Shown one piece after another: positions 1-5,615 of a DNA stretch of 9,492 nucleotides. The position numbers were made by a program, and so were the translations under genes. The first letter of the stretch is position 1; each line of letters begins with the position of its first letter. This stretch comes from an uncultured Candidatus Saccharibacteria bacterium (GTDB taxonomy: Bacteria > Patescibacteriota > Saccharimonadia > Saccharimonadales > Saccharimonadaceae), in contig CAMYBM010000018.1 in the NCBI GenBank assembly GCA_947253995.1, positions 1 to 9,492 of the forward strand, read 5' to 3'. A model generated the notes under the pieces. The model was not told the origin of the DNA and did not search any database. It worked only from the letters and a program-made list of their open reading frames with translations.

Positions 1-168
1 ATTGTAATTAAACTCTACGAGTTATATCAAGCCTCGCAGGCTGATTTGCGGTGGACCAGGGCGCACGTTGGTACAACCTACAATGAAATGGCGGACACAT
101 GGGCGAATTTGGCGCGCAAAGCTGGTGTAGTTGGCACGGTACCAGCAGAGTTAATTGAGCGTAACTAG
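1..168 (+). CDS. RNase H-like protein, C-terminal fragment (5' end outside window)
   Basis: Frame 1 is open from the first base to a TAG at 166-168 and encodes the last 55 residues of a protein whose start lies upstream of the window. Residues 18-35 read WTRAHVGTTYNEMADTWA. This matches the end of the type 1 RNase H fold, where a flexible-loop histidine (here H22) is followed ten residues later by the last catalytic aspartate (here D32), with the N-E pair between them. The H-to-D spacing equals that of E. coli RNase HI (H124, D134). RNase HI cleaves the RNA strand of RNA/DNA hybrids using two metal ions; the other acidic residues would lie outside the window and cannot be checked. It could be a plain RNase HI or the RNase H domain of a longer protein. 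The -35 box of the next gene lies inside its last codons. Confidence 0.8.
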   Translation: MVIKLYELYQASQADLRWTRAHVGTTYNEMADTWANLARKAGVVGTVPAELIERN

Positions 169-184
169 CCATATCTGCTATAAT
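155..184 (+). promoter_or_regulatory. Promoter of the KwaB-like/yvcK unit, probably leaderless
   Basis: A perfect -10 box TATAAT lies at 179-184, preceded by the extended -10 bases TGC (176-178). A -35-like TTGAGC lies at 155-160 with an 18-base spacer. The ATG at 191 starts 6 bases after the -10 box, about where transcription should begin, so the mRNA would have essentially no 5' leader. No Shine-Dalgarno sequence precedes that ATG. Confidence 0.75.
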
Positions 185-190
185 GCAGAC

Positions 191-1306
191 ATGAATAATG
201 AACAAGTAGAGGGTAGCCCAGAGGCGAATGACGCCGAGCTAGCGAAGGCTCGCAGCCAAGACGAAGCAATAGTAGACACTACGCCACGGGTAGAACATCG
301 CGCGTTTGAGCAACCGGAAGAACTAAACCGTACCAATAGTTTTGACATTTTTGCGTGGGGTAATAATATGGCGCGACTAAAGTCGGATCTTAAGGTCGAG
401 CTGTTCTTAGTCAACAAACACTACACGGTTTATCAGTTACCAGTCAATAGCGCATTGGTGCCGCAAATAGCGCCAGTTTTCTTGTTTGAAATACTTAATT
501 TTATCGAAAAGGGCGCTGGATTAGGGCTTGAACTGAGGGAATTTGAGAAGTCCGAGGCGGAAGATGGAGTGTTGCTGTGTTCTACTTGTAACCAAGTTGC
601 TAACGCGAATCATGTTGTTAATGTGATCGAGCACGAGCGCGCTACGATTGAGACATTTGATGAATATAACCACGAGTTTAAAACTATCAAGATGGTAATA
701 GCGCGGTTTTCGCATAAGGATGTTGAGCCGTTTTATGTTGCAAAACAACTATCCGGTGCAAGCAGTCTGAACGAACGTACTGCTTGGCAAATCGATGAGA
801 ATGGCAAGCTTGACACTTTCAAGGCAACCATCGCCTTTAAGGTGCCAGTTGACAACCAAGTGTTAATTTGTGGTAATGCTGCCGCGGCTGGTGAGCCGGT
901 CAACCGACGCATTTTTGTTTTCTCTCCCAAAAAATTTGAGGCGATGTTCGGTTATAATTACAAAAAACAAGCAATTACAGACAAAAAAATTGAGCAGATT
1001 CTGTCGCACTACCAGCTTAACTTTCCTGAAGGTCAAGACATTAACACCATGGTGGCAGGCCGTACTGGCCTAATTAATAAGCTGCAGAAGCTTGAGTTAG
1101 GAACTAAGCCACAGGACGAATTAGTGAATTACGCAGAAGAAATGTCACTTAATTTAATGACTACTGACGACGGCGCAATTATTATTATGGATCATAAAGA
1201 TCTGGATACTTTTGTCAGTCTGCTTAACGATGATTTTGTAACATCAGAATTGACAGGGCTGCACTATGAGGTCAAGGGTAAGAAGTTGCTAGATGGTGGC
1301 GAGTAG
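191..1306 (+). CDS. DUF4868 / KwaB-like protein (possible Kiwa-type defence component)
   Basis: The protein has 371 residues. Residues 1-50 are polar and acidic and look disordered; a globular part follows. The C-terminal 130 residues resemble DUF4868, the domain of KwaB from the two-gene Kiwa antiphage system: IFVFSPKKFEAMFGY (241-255), a helical stretch, then LLNDD (344-348), SELTG (352-356) and Y359. This assignment rests on remembered family patterns, not a search. KwaB normally works with the membrane protein KwaA; no KwaA-like gene is visible here. A CSTC motif (130-133) could be a metal or redox site, but no second pair is seen. The start at 191 is preferred over an in-frame TTG at 155, because that TTG lies inside the promoter's -35 box and the RNase H gene. 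The stop is 3 bases before the next gene, so the two are probably co-translated. If not KwaB-like, the function is unknown. Confidence 0.55.
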   Translation: MNNEQVEGSPEANDAELAKARSQDEAIVDTTPRVEHRAFEQPEELNRTNSFDIFAWGNNMARLKSDLKVELFLVNKHYTVYQLPVNSALVPQIAPVFLFEILNFIEKGAGLGLELREFEKSEAEDGVLLCSTCNQVANANHVVNVIEHERATIETFDEYNHEFKTIKMVIARFSHKDVEPFYVAKQLSGASSLNERTAWQIDENGKLDTFKATIAFKVPVDNQVLICGNAAAAGEPVNRRIFVFSPKKFEAMFGYNYKKQAITDKKIEQILSHYQLNFPEGQDINTMVAGRTGLINKLQKLELGTKPQDELVNYAEEMSLNLMTTDDGAIIIMDHKDLDTFVSLLNDDFVTSELTGLHYEVKGKKLLDGGE

Positions 1307-1309
1307 TAA

Positions 1310-2317
1310 ATGAACCAAGCAAAAGGACCGCACATTGTCGTTATCGGCGGCGGTACGGGTTCATTTGTGGTTCTATCTGGCCTTAAGCAGTACGCACGTC
1401 ATCTTACTGCGTTGGTTAGTATGGCCGATGACGGTGGCTCTACGGGGCAGTTGCGCGACGAATACGGAGTGCTACCTCCCGGTGATACTCGTCAGTGCTT
1501 GGTTGCATTAAGTACTAGCCCGCGAGTACGAGAACTATTTAATTATCGTTTTGACGATGGTACCATGTCTGGGCATGCTTTCGGTAATTTATTTTTGACC
1601 GCTCTAGAAAAAATGACAGGTAGTTTTGCAGAGTCGGTGGCATTAGCTAAAGATGTACTGCGGGTTGACGGTGATGTAGTGCCGATCACATTGGATGATA
1701 TTGAGCTAGAAGCGCACGATGGTAAGCGAATAATTTGCGGCGAGAGTGCTTTTCTTGCAACCAAGTTGCATTCTCGTCCAACAATCCGAGTTAAACATCG
1801 TAACGGCCATGGCAAAGTGCGGCTTAATCCTGCCGCCAAGGATGCGATTCAGATGGCTGATCTGATTGTTATTGCACCGGGGAATCTTTATACGTCATTA
1901 GCTCCGGCGTTGGCGGTACCCGGGATTGGCAAGTTGCTGGTGCGGGCGTCGGCTAGGGTGGTGTACGTAGCTAATTTGATCAACAAGCCTAACCAGACCA
2001 AAGGATATTTTGTGCACGATTATGTAGCGGAGTTGGAGAGAATTGCCGGGGCTAAATTTATTGATTATGTAATTTATAATATACGGCGTCCTGCTGACGA
2101 ATTGCTAGCGCGCTATGCGGCCGAAGGCGAGCGACCAGTTAGAGTAGCGGAGAGCGCATTGCGGCAGGCGCATTATAAATCGATTGGTACAAATTTATTA
2201 TCGTGTAATGTTTGGCGTAACCAATCGTCGGCTGATCCGTTAGCAGCGCAGCGCTCGTTAATTCGTCACAATTCTGACGCGGTGGCTAGAGCAATTATGA
2301 AGTTATATTTTAGTTAG
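1310..2317 (+). CDS. yvcK: YvcK/CofD-like UDP-sugar-binding protein (gluconeogenesis factor family)
   Basis: The protein has 335 residues, close to the usual 310-330 for YvcK. Visible motifs are the N-terminal Rossmann glycine loop GGGTG (13-17), DDGGSTG (40-46), PPGDTR (56-61), GHAFGNLFL (88-96), PGNLYTSL (190-197) and N-L-I-N-K-P-N-Q-T-K-G (222-232). These are hallmarks of the YvcK branch of the CofD-like superfamily. In Bacillus and mycobacteria YvcK/CuvA binds UDP-activated sugars such as UDP-GlcNAc and links carbon metabolism to cell-wall synthesis and cell shape; no enzymatic reaction is established for it. In many Gram-positive bacteria it sits between rapZ (yvcJ) and whiA; neither is present here. 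The ATG follows the upstream TAG by 3 bases with only a weak GGTGGCGAG ahead, so translation probably depends on the preceding gene. It ends in TAG, with no terminator hairpin before the next promoter. Confidence 0.9.
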   Translation: MNQAKGPHIVVIGGGTGSFVVLSGLKQYARHLTALVSMADDGGSTGQLRDEYGVLPPGDTRQCLVALSTSPRVRELFNYRFDDGTMSGHAFGNLFLTALEKMTGSFAESVALAKDVLRVDGDVVPITLDDIELEAHDGKRIICGESAFLATKLHSRPTIRVKHRNGHGKVRLNPAAKDAIQMADLIVIAPGNLYTSLAPALAVPGIGKLLVRASARVVYVANLINKPNQTKGYFVHDYVAELERIAGAKFIDYVIYNIRRPADELLARYAAEGERPVRVAESALRQAHYKSIGTNLLSCNVWRNQSSADPLAAQRSLIRHNSDAVARAIMKLYFS

Positions 2318-2322
2318 TGATT

Positions 2323-2352
2323 TTGTATTTATTATTATGGTTATGCTATAAT
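2323..2352 (+). promoter_or_regulatory. Extended -10 promoter of the DUF5663-like gene
   Basis: TATAAT lies at 2347-2352, with TGC immediately before it (2344-2346) and a -35-like TTGTAT at 2323-2328 (18-base spacer). Transcription should begin near 2359, leaving a leader of about 36 bases. That leader carries AAAGGA at 2378-2383, ahead of the ATG at 2395. This gene therefore has an ordinary leader and a Shine-Dalgarno site, unlike its neighbours on both sides. Confidence 0.7.
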
Positions 2353-2394
2353 AGCAAGCAGATACTATAACAATGCGAAAGGACGAGTTCAGTA

Positions 2395-2823
2395 ATGTAT
2401 GCAATCGATGAAAAGTTTGTCGAAGAGTTGGGTTTGACCGCTCTTACGGATGATGAGAAGCGTGAGTTTGCCAATCATATTAGTCGTGAGTTAGAGCAGC
2501 GCGTTGGCGATCGTTTGACCAGTGGAATGAGCGATGCTTTGCTAGATGAATTTGGCTATTTCGTCGATGGCGATACTGCTGGTATGACTAATTGGTTTAA
2601 CGCAAATATGCCAGATTTCCGCAACGATCCAGAATATAAGCAGCTTGCTGCATCTCAGCCGGGCGCGCCGGAACAGGCTTTAATGAGTCAGTTCGGAGCA
2701 TTAAAATGGTTGCAACTTAATCGTCCGGATTATCAGACAGTTGTTCAGAATACACTTGAAGAATTACGGCAAGAGATTATCGCCAACCGTGATGCTATTA
2801 TGCATGGCGCAAATAAGTCGTAA
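2395..2823 (+). CDS. DUF5663-like small acidic protein
   Basis: A 142-residue, predominantly helical protein with no signal peptide or membrane segment. It begins with an ELGLTALTDDEK segment (11-22), continues with E-x-R-V-G-D-R-L (34-41) and S-D-A-L-L-D-E-F (46-53), and then carries two copies of a W-[FL]-x-x-N-x-P-D-[FY] motif (67-75 and 105-113). This pattern matches what I remember of DUF5663, a family of short proteins found mainly in Patescibacteria. Its biochemical function is unknown. It is transcribed alone, from its own promoter to the strong terminator at 2841-2874, which suggests a separately controlled, possibly abundant protein. The Shine-Dalgarno AAAGGA at 2378-2383 is rather far (11 bases) from the ATG; the only other nearby Met codons are later in the gene. 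Confidence 0.7.
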   Translation: MYAIDEKFVEELGLTALTDDEKREFANHISRELEQRVGDRLTSGMSDALLDEFGYFVDGDTAGMTNWFNANMPDFRNDPEYKQLAASQPGAPEQALMSQFGALKWLQLNRPDYQTVVQNTLEELRQEIIANRDAIMHGANKS

Positions 2824-2840
2824 GCTGGCTTAAGAATATG

Positions 2841-2874
2841 CAAACCCCACTACACAGTGGGGTTTGTTGTTTTA
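2841..2874 (+). terminator. Rho-independent terminator after the DUF5663-like gene
   Basis: A perfect 10-bp stem (2841-2850 with 2857-2866, core ACCCCAC/GTGGGGT) closes a 6-base loop TACACA. The downstream strand runs into TTGTTTT. Its right edge also carries the -35-like TTGTTG of the next promoter. Confidence 0.9.
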
Positions 2875-2892
2875 GCATAGTTTTAGTATAAT
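2864..2892 (+). promoter_or_regulatory. Promoter of the M16 peptidase gene, probably leaderless
   Basis: A perfect TATAAT lies at 2887-2892, with a -35-like TTGTTG at 2864-2869 (17-base spacer) overlapping the preceding terminator. Only seven bases (CTAGAGA) separate the -10 box from the ATG at 2900. There is an in-frame TAG at 2894-2896, so the coding region cannot extend upstream. Transcription should start at or next to the ATG, and no Shine-Dalgarno site is present. Confidence 0.75.
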
Positions 2893-2899
2893 CTAGAGA

Positions 2900-4195
2900 A
2901 TGAAATATAGCGTAACGGAATACCCTATAAGCCGTGGCGGCAAGGGTCTAATTATTAATGTGCCGCAGTCGCCAGTAGTTGCTAGCCAATTCCGTTTTCG
3001 TGCAGGAGCGCGCTACGTTAATGATTATGCCAATAAGTCTGAGACGGCCCATATTATGGAGCATATGTCATTTGGTGCTAGCAAGGGGTTTAATTCGGCG
3101 TTGGAATATGACGCCGCTTTCACCAAGAACGGTGCAGTGCATAATGCTTTTACGAGTGATACAAGTATGGGGTACGTAGCAACGTGCGCTGATTTTGAGT
3201 GGCAGCGTATTCTTGAGCTGCAACGCAACGCACTTTGCACGCCGGCCTTTACGGCAGAAGAGTTTAAGAGCGAAAAAGGTAATGTTCGTAGTGAATTAAC
3301 GGGCTACCTGGCTAAGGCTGGCTGGATTTTAGCGCCAAAATTAGACCAAAATTTAGGAAGAGATACGAAGACGGTACAAGAGGGACTTGACTCAATGCGC
3401 AATATTACGCTAGATGATATTCGCACACATCACGATAAGACTCATACCATGAACAATTTGCGCTTTATTGTAGCTGGTAATTTTACAGGCGAACGTATGG
3501 CGCAGTTAGAGAGTATTTTGGAGGGATTTACTTTACCCGAGGGTCAACGCTTAGATCTGCCGCAAGATCAGCTGCATTCAGCTGCGCCAATTGCAATTCG
3601 GCGTAAAGACGTTCCCGAGATTGTGTTGAATTTTTCGTTGGTGCATAGACAGCGGCTTAATGCATCGGATAGCTGCGCCATGAGCTTACTCAACCACATT
3701 CTAACGGGTACACTGCACTCTCGAGTTCAGGGAGCGGCGCGTAGCCGAGGGCTGGCATATTACGTCTCGTCATACTGCTCGCATGATCATTTTTCGACAG
3801 ATTGGGATTTTTATACCGAGTCAACCGAAGGTAAGCTAGTTGATATTGCCCATCTGATTGTACGCGAGCTGCTCCGTGTGCGTGACGGTGAAATTAGTGA
3901 TAGTGATCTAGATGCCGCTAAGTCTTATCGTTTAGGACGCTATCAAATGGGCATGCAGACGACGGCGCAGATTGCTAACTTTATGGCGGGACCGTATTTT
4001 TCGGATGGTGTAATCGAGCGGCATGAAGTTATGCCTAGCCGCATTAACGCGGTTACTAAGGACCAAATAGTACAGGTAGTGCGCCGGTTTTTGTCAGATA
4101 ATTGTTGGACATTAGGAGTATATGGCAATACGCGAAAAGCGGTTGCGGATCGTCTAGGCGAAATTTTTGCGCCACTCTTTAATGATTTAGGATAA
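2900..4195 (+). CDS. M16 family zinc metallopeptidase (insulinase/processing-peptidase type)
   Basis: The protein has 431 residues, the usual size of a single M16B-type subunit. The inverted zinc motif H-I-M-E-H is intact (H51, E54, H55). The third metal ligand lies 77 residues on, in E-K-G-N-V-R-S-E (E125, E132), the canonical spacing. The C-terminal half carries RSRGLAYYV (281-289), corresponding to the R/Y substrate-binding segment of the family. Bacterial M16B enzymes form two-subunit clamshells that degrade or trim peptides, either as homodimers or from two adjacent genes with one inactive partner. Here there is one gene with both halves present, so a homodimer is the simplest reading. 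No signal peptide is seen; the N-terminus MKYSVTEYPISRGGKGLI suggests a cytoplasmic enzyme. The gene is monocistronic, between a leaderless promoter and a terminator at 4217-4240. Confidence 0.88.
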   Translation: MKYSVTEYPISRGGKGLIINVPQSPVVASQFRFRAGARYVNDYANKSETAHIMEHMSFGASKGFNSALEYDAAFTKNGAVHNAFTSDTSMGYVATCADFEWQRILELQRNALCTPAFTAEEFKSEKGNVRSELTGYLAKAGWILAPKLDQNLGRDTKTVQEGLDSMRNITLDDIRTHHDKTHTMNNLRFIVAGNFTGERMAQLESILEGFTLPEGQRLDLPQDQLHSAAPIAIRRKDVPEIVLNFSLVHRQRLNASDSCAMSLLNHILTGTLHSRVQGAARSRGLAYYVSSYCSHDHFSTDWDFYTESTEGKLVDIAHLIVRELLRVRDGEISDSDLDAAKSYRLGRYQMGMQTTAQIANFMAGPYFSDGVIERHEVMPSRINAVTKDQIVQVVRRFLSDNCWTLGVYGNTRKAVADRLGEIFAPLFNDLG

Positions 4196-4197
4196 TA

Positions 4198-4206
4198 TGC
4201 TATACT
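4198..4206 (+). promoter_or_regulatory. Extended -10 promoter of secE-nusG
   Basis: TGC TATACT at 4198-4206 forms an extended -10 element just after the peptidase stop codon at 4193-4195. A -35 match upstream is poor (TTTAAT at 4178-4183, 17-base spacer). Transcription would begin near 4213, immediately before the hairpin at 4217-4240. The two TTGACA copies at 4206-4217 look like -35 boxes but have no -10 at the right distance. Confidence 0.45.
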
Positions 4207-4216
4207 TGACATTGAC

Positions 4217-4240
4217 AGCTTGTATTATACAAGCTTTTTT
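4217..4240 (+). terminator. Hairpin plus T-run in the secE leader: terminator of the peptidase gene or leader attenuator
   Basis: An 8-bp stem AGCTTGTA/TACAAGCT (4217-4224 with 4228-4235) with loop TTA is followed by five further T (4236-4240), the form of an intrinsic terminator. It lies 21 bases after the peptidase stop and can end that transcript. It also sits between the predicted secE promoter and the secE ribosome-binding site, so transcripts from that promoter must read through it. Confidence 0.7.
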
Positions 4241-4258
4241 AAGTTAAGGAGTGGAAGC

Positions 4259-4510
4259 ATGGCGAAAACGAAGCAAGCAACCCCAGATAAGCCGGCAAAG
4301 CGCCCGCGGCAAGTTTGGCTAGCACGTCCGTTCGTGGCTCTTGGCCATTATGTACGTGATAGTTGGCGTGAGCTAAGACAAGTAGAGTGGCCAGATCGTC
4401 GTGAGACTTGGCAATTAACAGTAGCCGTTATCGGTTTTAGCCTGTTTATTGGCGTGTTGGTAGCCGCTTGCGATATAGCGTCACAGTGGATTATAAGGAG
4501 GTTGATTTAA
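4259..4510 (+). CDS. secE: SecE, preprotein translocase subunit
   Basis: An 83-residue SecE of the short single-membrane-segment type. SecE clamps SecY in the SecYEG channel that exports unfolded proteins across the cytoplasmic membrane. A basic N-terminal tail leads to the amphipathic helix and the hallmark E-L-R-Q-V-E-W-P-D-R-R-E-T (38-50; the usual form is KV-x-W-P-s-r-x-E), then one hydrophobic span at about 53-78. The start at 4259 is chosen because TAAGGAG lies at 4245-4251 with a 7-base spacer; an in-frame TTG at 4220 falls inside the terminator hairpin. Its stop overlaps the nusG start (TAATG), and the nusG ribosome-binding site lies in its last codons, so the two are translationally coupled. 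The secE-nusG-rplK-rplA order is the common bacterial arrangement. Confidence 0.93.
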   Translation: MAKTKQATPDKPAKRPRQVWLARPFVALGHYVRDSWRELRQVEWPDRRETWQLTVAVIGFSLFIGVLVAACDIASQWIIRRLI

Positions 4511-5058
4511 TGACAAAAGCAAAACGTTATGATGATCGTCGGCAGTGGTACGCAATCCATACTTACGCTGGGTATGAGGAACAGGTTGCGGACCAGATCA
4601 AACAGCGCATTCAAGGCGTTGATATGGCGGATAAGATTTTTAATGTATTAGTGCCAAAAGAAAAAATGGTCGTAATTAAAAACGGCAAGCGCCGCGTAGT
4701 TGATCAAAAGATTTTCCAGAGTTATGTATTGGTCGAGATGAAGCTCAATGAGGAGACGTGGTTTATTATTCGCAATACGCCTGGTGTGACTGGATTTGTT
4801 GGAACTAGTACTGACCCTACCCCAGTGAGCGCTGATGAAATTAAAAGCATCAAGAAGCGGATGAGCGCCGAGGAACCAACTCACGACATCGATTTGCAAC
4901 TTAACGAAGTTGTAAAGATAATTGATGGGCCGTTCAAGGGCTTTGAAGGCACTGTTGCCGAGATCGATGCAGGCAAAGGCAAGCTTAAGGTCTTAGTAAG
5001 TATGTTTGGCCGTGACACATCAGTTGAGCTAGATGTTCTGCAAGTCAGCAAGCTTTAG
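4510..5058 (+). CDS. nusG: Transcription termination/antitermination factor NusG
   Basis: A 182-residue NusG, standard length. The NGN domain (about 10-118) contains W-Y-A-I-H-T-Y-A-G-Y-E (13-23), FQSYVLVEM (69-77) and R-N-T-P-G-V-T-G-F-V-G (88-98). The KOW domain (about 131-182) contains V-K-I-I-D-G-P-F-K-G-F-E-G (135-147). NusG binds the RNA polymerase clamp, modulates pausing, and links polymerase to Rho or the ribosome. The usual F-P-G-Y-V segment reads F-Q-S-Y-V here, losing the conserved Pro-Gly. The ATG at 4510 overlaps the secE stop by one base, with AAGGAGG at 4495-4501 ahead. An in-frame TTG at 4468 is rejected because it lies inside secE and lacks a ribosome-binding site. Confidence 0.95.
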   Translation: MTKAKRYDDRRQWYAIHTYAGYEEQVADQIKQRIQGVDMADKIFNVLVPKEKMVVIKNGKRRVVDQKIFQSYVLVEMKLNEETWFIIRNTPGVTGFVGTSTDPTPVSADEIKSIKKRMSAEEPTHDIDLQLNEVVKIIDGPFKGFEGTVAEIDAGKGKLKVLVSMFGRDTSVELDVLQVSKL

Positions 5059-5063
5059 CGCGC

Positions 5064-5092
5064 TTGCAATACTAGCATTATAGTGATAGAAT
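5064..5092 (+). promoter_or_regulatory. Promoter between nusG and rplK
   Basis: TTGCAA at 5064-5069 and TAGAAT at 5087-5092 are separated by exactly 17 bases, and TGA at 5084-5086 gives an extended -10. Transcription would start near 5099, giving a leader of about 34 bases. That leader holds AGAAGGA (5119-5125), 7 bases before the rplK ATG. This lets rplK-rplA be expressed independently of secE-nusG, although read-through is also possible because no terminator separates them. Confidence 0.6.
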
Positions 5093-5106
5093 TATAGAGT
5101 TACGCA

Positions 5107-5120
5107 CTTATAATTATAAG
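5107..5120 (+). repeat. 14-base perfect palindrome CTTATAATTATAAG before rplK
   Basis: CTTATAA is followed directly by its inverse complement TTATAAG. It lies in the rplK leader and abuts the Shine-Dalgarno AGAAGGA. It also contains a TATAAT hexamer (5109-5114) that could act as an alternative -10 box, though no good -35 precedes it. As RNA it would form only a weak A-U stem with no proper loop, so a DNA-level role or chance is more likely. Confidence 0.4.
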
Positions 5121-5132
5121 AAGGATACACTT

Positions 5133-5561
5133 ATGGCGAAAGAGAAAGTTTTAGGCAACTTAAAGTTGCGTATTCCTGCCGGTAGAGCTACCGCTGGTCC
5201 TCCAGTCGGTTCAACGCTCGGTCAGTGGGGCTTGAATATGATGGATTTTATTAACCCATTCAACGAACAGACAAAAGATATGATGGGCAAGAACGTAATT
5301 GTTCATTTGCAGGTTCTTGAAGGCCGCAAGTTCCGTTGGACTTGCTTGGGGCAGCCAGTGGACGATTTGATTCGCGAGGCCGCTGGTATCAAAAAAGGAT
5401 CGGGTAAACCTCAGTCTGATAAAGTTGGCAAGATTACTAAAGCACAAGCTGCTGAGATTGCCGAGAAGAAGATGAAGTTTATGAACGCCAACGATATTGA
5501 GGCTGCAACTAAGATTGTTGCTGGCACAGCTCGTTCGATGGGCGTTATCGTCGAAGACTAA
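5133..5561 (+). CDS. rplK: 50S ribosomal protein L11 (uL11)
   Basis: 142 residues, the standard L11 length. The N-terminal domain has L-R-I-P-A-G-R-A-T-A-G-P-P-V-G (12-26), the proline-containing face next to the thiostrepton site, then LGQWGLNMMDF (29-39). The RNA-binding C-terminal domain has A-A-G-I-K-K-G-S-G (83-91), K-V-G-K-I-T (97-102) and G-T-A-R-S-M-G-V (131-138). L11 with 23S helices 43-44 forms the stalk base contacted by elongation factors and, in many bacteria, senses uncharged tRNA for stringent-response signalling. Departures from the usual sequence are W32 for the common histidine of LGQ-H-G, and C-L-G-Q-P-V-D-D (71-78) where K-T-P-P-A-A-V-L is typical. The start is set by AGAAGGA 7 bases upstream. 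It is followed by rplA after 54 bases that hold the L1 site. Confidence 0.97.
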   Translation: MAKEKVLGNLKLRIPAGRATAGPPVGSTLGQWGLNMMDFINPFNEQTKDMMGKNVIVHLQVLEGRKFRWTCLGQPVDDLIREAAGIKKGSGKPQSDKVGKITKAQAAEIAEKKMKFMNANDIEAATKIVAGTARSMGVIVED

Positions 5562-5574
5562 TGTTAATATGAAC

Positions 5575-5609
5575 TGTGGGAGGCGACAGCCGTTATTACC
5601 ACAAAGGAG
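5575..5609 (+). promoter_or_regulatory. L1-binding autoregulatory hairpin in the rplA leader
   Basis: An outer stem TGTGG/CCACA (5575-5579 with 5599-5603) and an inner stem GGC/GCC (5582-5584 with 5589-5591, loop GACA) flank an asymmetric internal loop: GA on the 5' side, GTTATTA on the 3' side. The primary sequence copies the L1 site of 23S rRNA as I remember it for Thermus (GGTGGGAG ... GCCGGTGAAATACCACC). The 3' arm runs into the Shine-Dalgarno AAAGGAG at 5603-5609, seven bases before the rplA ATG. L1 bound here would block initiation, the known feedback logic of L1 operons. The element is unusual only in lying before rplA rather than before rplK, as in E. coli. Confidence 0.75.
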
Positions 5610-5615
5610 AATTAT

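Noticed and set aside
155..190. Upstream TTG start for the KwaB-like gene
   Set aside because: The TTG is inside the predicted -35 box and upstream of the -10 box, so it would not be in the main transcript; it has no ribosome-binding site and overlaps the RNase H gene.
2373..2411. Leader peptide candidate ATGCGAAAGG... in the DUF5663 leader (12 codons)
   Set aside because: It lacks a ribosome-binding site, and its second to fourth codons are the Shine-Dalgarno of the real gene. There is no run of regulatory codons and no attenuator hairpin.
4206..4217. Tandem TTGACA boxes as the secE -35
   Set aside because: No -10-like hexamer lies 16-18 bases downstream of either copy; the sequence there is the hairpin arm and T-run.
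4220..4258. Upstream TTG start for secE (96 residues)
   Set aside because: It lies in the terminator hairpin. The ATG at 4259 has TAAGGAG at the right distance and gives the normal SecE N-terminus.
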